Source: CAYVRJ01 sp964453645 (GTDB lineage: Bacteria > Bacillota > Clostridia > Christensenellales > JAWKQI01). Taken from it: 64,000 bases of DNA. The stretch spans positions 54,433 to 118,432 of the forward strand of contig CAYVRJ010000008.1 in the NCBI GenBank assembly GCA_964453645.1, read 5' to 3'. Each line of letters opens with the position of its first letter. The first letter of the stretch is position 1. A program made the position numbers and the translations under genes. Of this stretch, positions 1 through 6,628 are shown in pieces. The notes beneath the pieces are model-generated. The model did not search any database and was not told the origin of the DNA. It saw nothing but the letters and a program-made list of their open reading frames with translations.

Positions 1-79
1 AACCGGTGTTCACATCTCTTAGCAGCGTTATCTTATGCGTGATCAGTGGGTGGTCGAATACCACAGGTTGACTAGACAT
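1..79 (-). CDS. upp: Uracil phosphoribosyltransferase, N-terminal 26 codons (partial)
   Basis: Read on the minus strand, an ATG at 79 opens a frame running off the window edge. It encodes MSSQPVVFDHPLITHKITL and then LLRDVNTG. This is the characteristic UPRT N-terminus (V-x-D-H-P-L-I-x-H-K-x-T-x-L-R-D-x-x-T). The enzyme converts uracil and PRPP to UMP in pyrimidine salvage. A GAGG ribosome site lies 8 bases before the ATG and a near-consensus promoter lies further upstream. The piece is too short for the ORF caller but the family match is strong; the rest is outside the window. Confidence 0.85.
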   Translation of the reverse strand, partial: MSSQPVVFDHPLITHKITLLRDVNTG

Positions 80-117
80 GAATGCGTACCTCGTATTAAA
101 AAATTTCATTATACAGT

Positions 118-146
118 ATTATAGCAGTATGTTTTTGAATATTCAA
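118..146 (-). promoter_or_regulatory. Sigma-A type promoter for upp
   Basis: On the minus strand, TTGAAT (141-146) and TATAAT (118-123) are separated by exactly 17 bases, which places transcription start about 30 bases before the upp ATG. The -35 forms half of a perfect 12-bp palindrome, TTGAATATTCAA (135-146). Confidence 0.65.
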
Positions 147-161
147 CAACAATTGAATAAA

Positions 162-189
162 CCCCGCACATGTTTCATGCGGGGTTTTT
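162..189. terminator. Bidirectional intrinsic terminator after mazF
   Basis: CCCCGCA and TGCGGGG form a seven-pair stem around a short loop. It is followed by TTTTT on the plus strand and by TTTATT on the minus strand. It sits six bases past the mazF stop and most likely ends the minus-strand nnr-mazF transcription. Confidence 0.75.
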
Positions 190-194
190 CACTT

Positions 195-521
195 TTATCT
201 AATTTCCATGCTTATTTTTAATCCCTTGCCGATCTTTAGCATCTCATCATCGGTCAATCGTCCAATCTTTTGCTTTAGTCGGGTTTTATCCAGCGTCCGC
301 AATTGTTCTAATAAAACCGTGGAACCGCTGTCGTTTAAATCTATATTGATGTGTGTGGGTAAAATTTTTTCGGTTTTTGTGGTCATCGCCGCAACGATTA
401 CCGTGGGTGAAAACCGGTTGCCCACATCGTTTTGTATAATTAAAACAGGGCGAATACCTCCCTGTTCAGAACCAACCACAGGATCGAGATCTGCATAATA
501 CACATCCCCCCTCTCAATCAT
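195..521 (-). CDS. mazF: MazF/NdoA-type endoribonuclease toxin (PemK family)
   Basis: This 108-residue protein is close to the usual 110-120 length of Firmicutes MazF/EndoA. The N-terminal MIERGDVYYADLDPVVGSEQ-GG-x-RPVLI block is the family signature, including the Arg of the active-site loop. A central V-x-A-A-M-T and a late L-x-Q-L-R-T-x-D-x-x-R-L also match. Family members are sequence-specific mRNA interferases. It follows nnr on the same strand after about 100 bases, a neighbourhood (nnr/alr/mazF) often seen in Firmicutes. I find no MazE-like antitoxin in the 100-base gap, so it looks solitary here. The antitoxin may lie elsewhere, or the protein may not act as a classical toxin. Confidence 0.88.
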   Translation of the reverse strand: MIERGDVYYADLDPVVGSEQGGIRPVLIIQNDVGNRFSPTVIVAAMTTKTEKILPTHINIDLNDSGSTVLLEQLRTLDKTRLKQKIGRLTDDEMLKIGKGLKISMEIR

Positions 522-621
522 CGTTTCGTCACCTCGCTTGCGAATAATCTTTGGCTATACTATTGTATTCACAAGCTTTTCAGTGGGTTAATGCAGAATG
601 GGAGTAAATGTCTGTCTTTAT

Positions 622-2118
622 TTATAAAAAAATTTCTCCAATGGTATCCATGGGGGTCATGGAGTATTCGCCGAACTTGCGGGCAGCACGCTCCCCGGCC
701 TTGCCGCAGACGAATGCGCCCATGCTAGCTGCATCGTATCCACCCAACCCTTGGGCCATAAACGCTGCAACCACCCCCGAGAGCACGTCTCCGCTGCCCC
801 CCTTAGCCATGCCGGGGGTTCCCGCACGAACGAGGCAAACCTTTTCACCACCCTTGTCGGCAATCACAGTGGTTGCCCCTTTGAGCAGCACGGTCACATG
901 GTTTTGCCGGGCGTAGTTGACTGCCGCAACCACGGGATTTTGCAAAATATACTCCAACTCCAGCCCCGTCAAGCGGGAAAACTCCTTGGGATGAGGGGTA
1001 ATCACCACTTCCCCCGACGGCCTGTTCAGTGCCGTTTTGTCATAGGACAGGATGTTGAGGGCATCTGCATCCAACACCTTTGCAATCTTTAAGGTGAGCA
1101 AATATTTCAAGGTGTGTTCCATGCCCTGCTGTTTACCCATGCCCGAACCGATGCAGACGCAGTTCTTGCCCGCAAGGAGCTCGTCGATGGTGGCTTCGGG
1201 AATATGTTCAAACTTATCTCCCGTTCCGGCCACGGGTTGGATCACCGCCGAAGTCAACTTCTTGGCGTAAATGTCGTGCAAGTGAGTGGGAATTGCGGCA
1301 TACACCACTCCGGCACCGGCCTTGAGGGCACCGTTCACGCACATCACCCCCGCCCCGGTATATCCCACACCGCCGCAAAAGACGATCAGGTGCCCGTAGC
1401 TGCCCTTGTGGGTGTTGCTGCTGCGCTTCACAGGGGCCAATTCCCACAGACCCGACGCATACACTTGGTATACAGCTTTGTTAAGCACAGGGCTGCCCTC
1501 ATCAATGCCGATCTTGTGCAGGCTCAGCTTTCCCACGGCATCACAGCCGGGATAGAGGAAGTGACCCGGTTTGGGGTATTGGAAGGTCACCGTTTCGTCG
1601 GCAACCACACATTCGCCCATGATATGTCCGTTTTCACCATTCACCCCCGAGGGAATGTCAACAGCAATGGTATATGCTCTGGATGCGTTGATGAGTTTAA
1701 TGGTTTCCTTGTAAATTCCCTCCACATTTCGACTCAGGCCCGTTCCGAACAGGGCATCCACGATTAGGTCTTTGGAGGTGATGTCCCAAAACAAGCTGTT
1801 GAGTTGTTCTTGGGAAGAAATGCGGGTTATGTCACCTTTTAAGAAGTACTGTGCGTTGAGGAACGCATCGCCCTTGGGGATATCTCCAATGAGGATGGCT
1901 GTGACGTGTTTACCCATGGTTTTTAGCTGACGGGCGACTGCAAAGCCATCTCCGCCGTTGTTACCCGAGCCGCAGAACACATAGGCACGGTCGTAGCCGG
2001 TGCACAGGGCGGAGACGGCAAATGCTGCATTTTCCATGAGCACGATGCCCGGAATTTTGAGCGTGCCGATCATGTACTTGTCGTTTGCCATGCTCTCTTT
2101 GGGTGTTAGTGCGATCAT
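622..2118 (-). CDS. nnr: Bifunctional NAD(P)H-hydrate epimerase / ADP-dependent NAD(P)HX dehydratase
   Basis: At 498 residues it is the normal length for fused YjeF_N plus carbohydrate-kinase-like proteins. The first ~210 residues hold the epimerase fold (VFCGSGNNGGDGFAVARQL; later DALFGTGLSR and AVDIPSGVNGENG). Residues ~225-498 form the dehydratase with the ADP-binding GTPGMAKGGSGDVLSG loop. It repairs hydrated NADH/NADPH in the cytoplasm. I start at ATG 2118, behind AGAGGAAGT. The open frame continues 45 codons further upstream, but those codons run through GC-rich hairpin modules shared with two other intergenic sites, so they are unlikely to be protein. recX is upstream on the same strand. 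Confidence 0.92.
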   Translation of the reverse strand: MIALTPKESMANDKYMIGTLKIPGIVLMENAAFAVSALCTGYDRAYVFCGSGNNGGDGFAVARQLKTMGKHVTAILIGDIPKGDAFLNAQYFLKGDITRISSQEQLNSLFWDITSKDLIVDALFGTGLSRNVEGIYKETIKLINASRAYTIAVDIPSGVNGENGHIMGECVVADETVTFQYPKPGHFLYPGCDAVGKLSLHKIGIDEGSPVLNKAVYQVYASGLWELAPVKRSSNTHKGSYGHLIVFCGGVGYTGAGVMCVNGALKAGAGVVYAAIPTHLHDIYAKKLTSAVIQPVAGTGDKFEHIPEATIDELLAGKNCVCIGSGMGKQQGMEHTLKYLLTLKIAKVLDADALNILSYDKTALNRPSGEVVITPHPKEFSRLTGLELEYILQNPVVAAVNYARQNHVTVLLKGATTVIADKGGEKVCLVRAGTPGMAKGGSGDVLSGVVAAFMAQGLGGYDAASMGAFVCGKAGERAARKFGEYSMTPMDTIGEIFL

Positions 2119-2135
2119 ACTTCCTCTCTTTTTCT

Positions 2136-2251
2136 CGGGGGCTACTCGCCCCCGAATCCCTCGGCAGGGACTGAGTCCCTGCACCCCTTGTGCAAAAGCT
2201 ATCGCTTTTGCTGGGATATATTTAATAGACTTCGCAAAGCGATAGCTTTGC
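2136..2251 (-). repeat. GC-rich hairpin-module repeat, copy 1
   Basis: Read on the minus strand this holds, in order: GCAAAGC-TATC-GCTTTGC (2234-2251), a GCAAAAGC/GCTTTTGC hairpin (2192-2211), GCAGGGACTCAGTCCCTGC (2164-2182) and CGGGGGCGAGTAGCCCCCG (2136-2154). The same modules in the same order recur at 38598-38672, and two of them at 9719-9770. It lies in the leader of nnr. Confidence 0.85.
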
Positions 2252-2338
2252 ACGAAAAGTTTTTGGGGTTTTTAGGGGGATTTTTACAAAAATCCACCTA
2301 AACGGGCGTGGGCAGAGCCCACAATAAAATAAAAACTC

Positions 2339-2815
2339 TCAATCTTCACTATCGTCTTGTATCACTTGGTTGGCGCAGGAGCTGGCGCAGTCGTAGGAAA
2401 AACCCTTGTTCATCAACTGGCGAATGAGCTTCTGCCGGAGCTTGCGCTGCTCGAAACCCTGGTTCTTGCGCACAACTTCTTTCGCTAAGCTTAAGGCTGT
2501 CTCATCTTCACCCTCATAGGCCACCAGGGCATCTTCAATAATAAAAGAATCCACACCCCTTTGGCGCAGCTTCTGCTCGATGGCGTAGCGGGAAAGCTTG
2601 TTTTGGTTGAGGGAAACAAAGTTTTCCGCATAACTCATATCGTCCACATAGTTGTAATCCCGAAGCTTGTCCATCGTACTATCTACCGCCTCTTGAGGTA
2701 CATCTCTTGACCGCAGATAATTTTCTACTTCAGCACCCGTGCGCTGTTTGAGTGATATGTACCCAAGAGCAGTATCAAAGGGACTTTTTACTGCTCTTTT
2801 TGTCTTTTGTACCAT
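2339..2815 (-). CDS. recX: Regulatory protein RecX
   Basis: This 158-residue helical protein has the RecX three-helix repeats: an early A-L-x-Y-I-S-x-K-x-R-T-x-x-E-V, a middle Y-x-D-D-x-x-Y-A-E-x-F-V, and L-R-x-R-G-V with R-Q-L-x-x-K-G-F near the C-terminus. RecX binds RecA filaments and limits recombination and SOS activity. The ATG at 2815 begins a frame rich in Lys/Arg. It is divergent from argC and upstream of nnr on the same strand, separated from it by the hairpin repeat. recA itself is not in the window. Confidence 0.88.
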   Translation of the reverse strand: MVQKTKRAVKSPFDTALGYISLKQRTGAEVENYLRSRDVPQEAVDSTMDKLRDYNYVDDMSYAENFVSLNQNKLSRYAIEQKLRQRGVDSFIIEDALVAYEGEDETALSLAKEVVRKNQGFEQRKLRQKLIRQLMNKGFSYDCASSCANQVIQDDSED

Positions 2816-2973
2816 ACAATTGCCTTTTTGCTTTAGTATACACTACTCTTCATAAAGAAACAATTGTTATAAAGAGAAGGGGTGAGTTATTTTTGTTTGT
2901 CTGAACCATCCTGTCTTAACCACCTAAGATATATATATTCAGAAAACAAAATTGTGTTCCTTCTTTTTTTCTA

Positions 2974-2989
2974 TTGCATTTTTATGCAA
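2974..2989. promoter_or_regulatory. Candidate ArgR operator (ARG box)
   Basis: TTGCATTTTTATGCAA is a perfect 16-bp palindrome around a TTTT centre, 46 bases before the argC ATG. It resembles the Firmicutes ARG box (CATGAATAAAAATTCAAG type), differing mainly by C/G in place of A/T at the inner positions. A looser AT-rich half-match follows within 20 bases. Its position in front of the arginine operon supports an ArgR role; this is inference. Confidence 0.5.
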
Positions 2990-3035
2990 AGTAATGTATA
3001 TTAAGTATTAAATAATTTATTTTGTTGAGGTGCAA

Positions 3036-4067
3036 ATGAAAAGTGTAAGTGTGTTGGGTGCAAACGGGTATACAGGGGCAGAACTGGTAAATATTTTGCT
3101 CTCCCATCCCGAAGTTTCCCTTAAATATTGTGTGTCCCGCTGTTATGCGGGCCAAGAGCTGTCCTCCGTCTACGGTGGTTTTGTTAACAGTGGCGTCACC
3201 TTAAGTGAAATGAATATCCAGAAGATATGCAGCGAAAGTGAATATGTATTCCTCGCCTTACCCCACGGGGTGTCCATGGAAACAGCCAAAACCTGTGTGG
3301 ACATGGGTGTTAAAGTCATCGATTTGAGCGGAGACTACCGCTACGACGATATTTCCGTCTACGAAAAGTGGTACGGCAAACCCCACAAATACGAGGAATT
3401 AAACCAACAGGCCGTGTATGGTTTATGCGAAGTGTATGCAGAAAAAATAACAAATGCGAATATCGTCGCAAACCCCGGGTGTTACACCACTGCTTCCATC
3501 CTGCCCCTCTACCCCTTACTCAAGGAAAAAGTTGTGGACAATAAAAATATAATCGTGGATGCACTGTCGGGGGTATCGGGTGCGGGGCGCAAGGAGGATC
3601 TGGTCTATTCCTTTTGTGAAGTGGACGGTTCCGCCAAAGCCTATGGAGTGGCCACCCACCGCCACACCTCCGAAATCGAACAGGAGTTATCGAAGGCCTT
3701 CGGCGGGGAGACCCTGATCTCCTTCACTCCCCACCTGCTGCCCATCAAGCGGGGTATCCTTGCAACGGTTTATGCCAACCTAACAAAAGATGTGACTCGG
3801 CAGGATATTTTAAATATATATAGAAAGTTTTACTCCTCCCCCTTTGTCACTGTGTTAGAACAGGGCTTGCCCGAGATTAAACACGTGGCAAACACCAACA
3901 ACATCCACATTGGGTTTGTCATCGACGAGCGGTTAAACAGGCTTGTGGTCGTGAGTGCCATCGACAACCTGCAAAAGGGTGCGGCAGGGCAGGCAGTACA
4001 AAACTTTAACATCATGGCGGGGCATCCTCAGGAACTGGGGCTCAACCGCTACACCACCGGAATATAA
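3036..4067 (+). CDS. argC: N-acetyl-gamma-glutamyl-phosphate reductase
   Basis: A 343-residue NADPH-dependent reductase, the usual ArgC length. The N-terminus has the nucleotide-binding V-x-G-A-x-G-Y-T-G-A-E-L. The catalytic cysteine lies in ANPGCYTT (~residue 147) and the histidine region is THRHTSE. It catalyses the third step of arginine synthesis. I prefer the ATG at 3036, since GAGGTG ends four bases before it; an in-frame GTG at 3030 lies within that ribosome site. It is the first gene of the arg operon, behind a candidate ArgR box, with argB 16 bases downstream. Confidence 0.95.
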   Translation: MKSVSVLGANGYTGAELVNILLSHPEVSLKYCVSRCYAGQELSSVYGGFVNSGVTLSEMNIQKICSESEYVFLALPHGVSMETAKTCVDMGVKVIDLSGDYRYDDISVYEKWYGKPHKYEELNQQAVYGLCEVYAEKITNANIVANPGCYTTASILPLYPLLKEKVVDNKNIIVDALSGVSGAGRKEDLVYSFCEVDGSAKAYGVATHRHTSEIEQELSKAFGGETLISFTPHLLPIKRGILATVYANLTKDVTRQDILNIYRKFYSSPFVTVLEQGLPEIKHVANTNNIHIGFVIDERLNRLVVVSAIDNLQKGAAGQAVQNFNIMAGHPQELGLNRYTTGI

Positions 4068-4083
4068 ACAAGGGAGCGTATAC

Positions 4084-4950
4084 ATGGAAAAATACATTGA
4101 AAAAGCAGATATATTAATTGAAGCACTGCCCTATATTCAAAAACTTTCGGGCAAGACCATCGTTGTGAAGTACGGCGGTGCCGCCATGCAAAACGACGAC
4201 CTCACCAACAAGATTTTGCAGGACATCACCCTGTTAAAATTTGTAGGGGTCAACCCCATTGTGGTGCACGGAGGTGGGCCGGACATCAACGCACTGCTGC
4301 TTGCGCTCAACATTGAGCCAAAGTTTGAAAACGGACTGCGTGTGACCGACGAAAAAACCATGGAAATTGTACAAATGACCCTCACCGGCAAGATCAACAA
4401 GGCCATTGTAGCCAAACTCAACGCCATGGGGGGCAGAGCCATCGGCCTTTGCGGCATCGATGCCAATTTAATAACCGCCAAGAAACTCCCCCCCAAGAAC
4501 GGTGTGGATTTGGGGCAGGTGGGGCAAATCACCGGGGTGAACACCAAACTGTTAAACCTGCTGACCAAGGACGAATACATTCCCGTCATCGCACCCATTG
4601 GCATTGGGGAGAACGGGGAGAGTTACAACATCAATGCAGATACTGCCGCATCGGAAATTGCCGTGGCCCTCAAGGCGGAAAAGCTCATGTTCCTAACGGA
4701 CACCGACGGGGTGCGCACCGATGCCAACGACCCTGAAACCCTGATTCACTTTATGTCGGTGAGTGACGTGCTCTCCCGCATCGAGGACGGAACCATTTGC
4801 GGCGGTATGATCCCCAAGGTGCAGGGCGCCATTAACAGCATTCAGTGCGGGGTGAACCGCACCCACATCTTAAACGGAACCATCCCTCACCCCTTATTAT
4901 TAGAAATTTTTACCGACTCGGGTATTGGAACCATGATAACGAATGAGTGA
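4084..4950 (+). CDS. argB: Acetylglutamate kinase
   Basis: This 288-residue amino-acid kinase phosphorylates N-acetylglutamate, the second step of arginine synthesis. Visible signatures are KTIVVKYGGAAM (Lys for ATP), VHGGGPDIN, the glutamate-contacting NGLRVTD, and NINADTAASEIA near the nucleotide site. The C-terminal GTMITNE tail is typical. The frame is open far upstream inside argC, but the family N-terminus and an AAGGGAGCG site put the start at ATG 4084. The NGLRVTD segment, together with the presence of an N-terminal helix, is compatible with the arginine-sensitive class, though this cannot be decided by eye. Confidence 0.96.
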   Translation: MEKYIEKADILIEALPYIQKLSGKTIVVKYGGAAMQNDDLTNKILQDITLLKFVGVNPIVVHGGGPDINALLLALNIEPKFENGLRVTDEKTMEIVQMTLTGKINKAIVAKLNAMGGRAIGLCGIDANLITAKKLPPKNGVDLGQVGQITGVNTKLLNLLTKDEYIPVIAPIGIGENGESYNINADTAASEIAVALKAEKLMFLTDTDGVRTDANDPETLIHFMSVSDVLSRIEDGTICGGMIPKVQGAINSIQCGVNRTHILNGTIPHPLLLEIFTDSGIGTMITNE

Positions 4951-4965
4951 AGGAGGAATCATACC

Positions 4966-5184
4966 ATGAACTTTACAGCCTATATTCAAAAGGATGCAGA
5001 GAGCGGCATGTATGTGGGTATTGTTCCCGCACTGCCGGGTGCCCACACGCAGGCAAAAACGTTAGACGAACTCAACGCCAATCTTAAGGAAGTGATTGAA
5101 CTCTGTATGGAAGACTTGGATGAGGAAGAAACAAAATTGCTGCCAACATTTGCAGGGATTTCTCAAATTGAGGTTTCTCCGTGA
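4966..5184 (+). CDS. hicB: HicB-family antitoxin, short type
   Basis: A 72-residue protein with the HicB/UPF0150 fold signature: F-T-A-Y-I-Q-K-D-x-x-S-G-M-Y-V-G, then VPALPGAHTQAKTLDELNAN and a leucine-rich E-V-I-E-L helix. It lacks a recognisable C-terminal DNA-binding domain, as short HicB proteins do. In this family HicB neutralises the HicA RNase. A GGAGG site precedes the ATG. It sits 15 bases after argB and overlaps hicA by four bases (GTGA), so it must be transcribed with the arginine genes unless an internal promoter exists; I see no clear one. Confidence 0.85.
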   Translation: MNFTAYIQKDAESGMYVGIVPALPGAHTQAKTLDELNANLKEVIELCMEDLDEEETKLLPTFAGISQIEVSP

Positions 5185-5411
5185 GTAAACTGATCCTAAT
5201 TGATGCATATACGCTGGAACGTTTGTTATTTTCTTTGGGGTTTGAGAAAATTAGACAAAAGGGCAGCCATGCTTTTTACAAGCACGCTGACGGCCGGTGT
5301 ACGACAGTACCTTTTCATTCTAAGAAAGTACTGCCCCGACCATTGTTGAGAGACATTCTCAACCAAATTAATCTAACGGTTGAAGCGTATAACACTTTGA
5401 TTTCTCAGTGA
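5181..5411 (+). CDS. hicA: HicA-family mRNA interferase toxin
   Basis: A 76-residue HicA (YcfA) protein starting at GTG 5181. The double-stranded-RNA-binding-like fold is marked by L-x-x-L-G-F-E-K-I-R-Q-K-G-S-H-A-F-Y. The His of G-S-H is the catalytic residue known in the family. The protein continues with D-G-R-C-T-T-V-P-F-H and a C-terminal L-R-D-I-L-N-Q-I helix. HicA cleaves mRNA when free of HicB. The order hicB-hicA with a four-base overlap couples antitoxin and toxin translation. argD begins ten bases after its stop. Confidence 0.88.
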   Translation: MSKLILIDAYTLERLLFSLGFEKIRQKGSHAFYKHADGRCTTVPFHSKKVLPRPLLRDILNQINLTVEAYNTLISQ

Positions 5412-5421
5412 GGTTACAAAC

Positions 5422-6615
5422 ATGAACATGAACTACGAACAATTAAAGACCTTGGACGAACAGTATTACTTTCCGGTTTTTGGGCAAAGGCAGGAAGCTG
5501 TGTTTGCCCGGGGAGACATGCAGTATATGTACGACATCGAAGGCAAAAAATACACCGATTTTTTGGGTGCCATTGCCTGTGTGTGTCTGGGTCATGGACA
5601 TCCAAAATTTAATGCAGCACTCAACGAACAAATTGCAAATTATATTAGCTGTGCAAATTATTTCTATAACGAACCCCAGGCTAAACTTGTAGAGCTGCTG
5701 TGCACAGCCACCAAATACGAAAAAGCCTTCATATGCTCTAGTGGGGCAGAGGCCAACGAAGGGGCGATTAAGCTTGCCCGGAAGGTTCACTTTAACAAGG
5801 GGGAAAACCGCACCCAGATCATCACCTGCACCAACAGCTTCCATGGGCGCACCTTAGCAACCCTTGCGGCAACGGGGCAGGATCGGTTCCACGCACCCTA
5901 CAAACCGCTGATGGAAACCTTTGATTACGTTGCGTTTAATAACTGTGAGGAACTCAAGAGCAAACTATCTGGCAACACCTGTGCTGTCATTTTAGAGGTC
6001 ATCCAAGGGGAGGGTGGAGTGATTCCCGCAACCCAGGAGTTTGTAACCCTCGCCCGAAAACTGTGCGATGAGTACGGCGCACAACTCATCTTCGACGAAG
6101 TGCAAACGGGTATGGGTCGAACGGGAAAGCTCTTAGCCCAAGAACACTTTGGCATTTTGGGGGATATCACCACCCTTGCAAAGTCTTTGGGTAATGGATT
6201 CCCTGTGGGTGCGTTTATCGCCCGAGGAGAAGCGGCAAAGGCTTTCACCGCCGGAGACCACGGCTCCACCTACGGGGGCAACGCTCTGGCCTGCACGGCT
6301 GCATACACGGTTTTATCCACCATATTGGAAGAAAACTTGTGTGAGCGGGTTGAACAGATGGGTGTTTATTTTATGGAAACCCTAAAAAATAACCTAAAAA
6401 ACAAAAAAAGTGTATTGGACATTCGTGGAAAAGGGCTTATAATAGGAGTAGAACTTTCAACAGATTATTCTGCCCCTGCTCTGCAAAAGGAGCTTCTCAA
6501 GCGGGGATTTATGATTTGCACTGCGGGAAGAAACACCTTGCGTTTCCTGCCCAGTTATTGTATACAAAAATCAGATATAGATTCATTAGTCGGTGCGTTG
6601 TTGGCAATTCTCTAG
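5422..6615 (+). CDS. argD: Acetylornithine aminotransferase
   Basis: A 397-residue class III PLP aminotransferase. It shows F-L-G-A-I-A-C-V-C-L-G-H-G-H-P near the N-terminus, the phosphate-binding CSSGAEANEGAIKLAR, SFHGRTLA, F-D-E-V-Q-T-G-M-G-R-T-G, and the PLP lysine in TTLAKSLGNGFPVGA. It makes N-acetylornithine with glutamate as donor. Start at ATG 5422 with a GTGAGG site; a second ATG six bases on is possible. It follows the hicBA pair and precedes a carbamoyl-phosphate-synthase-like gene. Confidence 0.94.
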   Translation: MNMNYEQLKTLDEQYYFPVFGQRQEAVFARGDMQYMYDIEGKKYTDFLGAIACVCLGHGHPKFNAALNEQIANYISCANYFYNEPQAKLVELLCTATKYEKAFICSSGAEANEGAIKLARKVHFNKGENRTQIITCTNSFHGRTLATLAATGQDRFHAPYKPLMETFDYVAFNNCEELKSKLSGNTCAVILEVIQGEGGVIPATQEFVTLARKLCDEYGAQLIFDEVQTGMGRTGKLLAQEHFGILGDITTLAKSLGNGFPVGAFIARGEAAKAFTAGDHGSTYGGNALACTAAYTVLSTILEENLCERVEQMGVYFMETLKNNLKNKKSVLDIRGKGLIIGVELSTDYSAPALQKELLKRGFMICTAGRNTLRFLPSYCIQKSDIDSLVGALLAIL

Positions 6616-6628
6616 TCGGAGGTGCAAA

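Noticed and set aside
1114..1767. 217-codon plus-strand open frame inside nnr
   Set aside because: It is antisense to a well-conserved enzyme, with no ribosome site or recognisable product.
2136..2251. Hairpin modules considered as rho-independent terminators
   Set aside because: U-tracts are missing or precede the hairpin in the relevant direction, and the modules repeat in fixed order at unrelated gene ends and leaders.
6593..6628. Earlier start for the half-CarB gene overlapping argD
   Set aside because: The CGGAGGTG site and the family-type MEKVLVIGSGP start support ATG 6629; the extra residues lie in the argD end.
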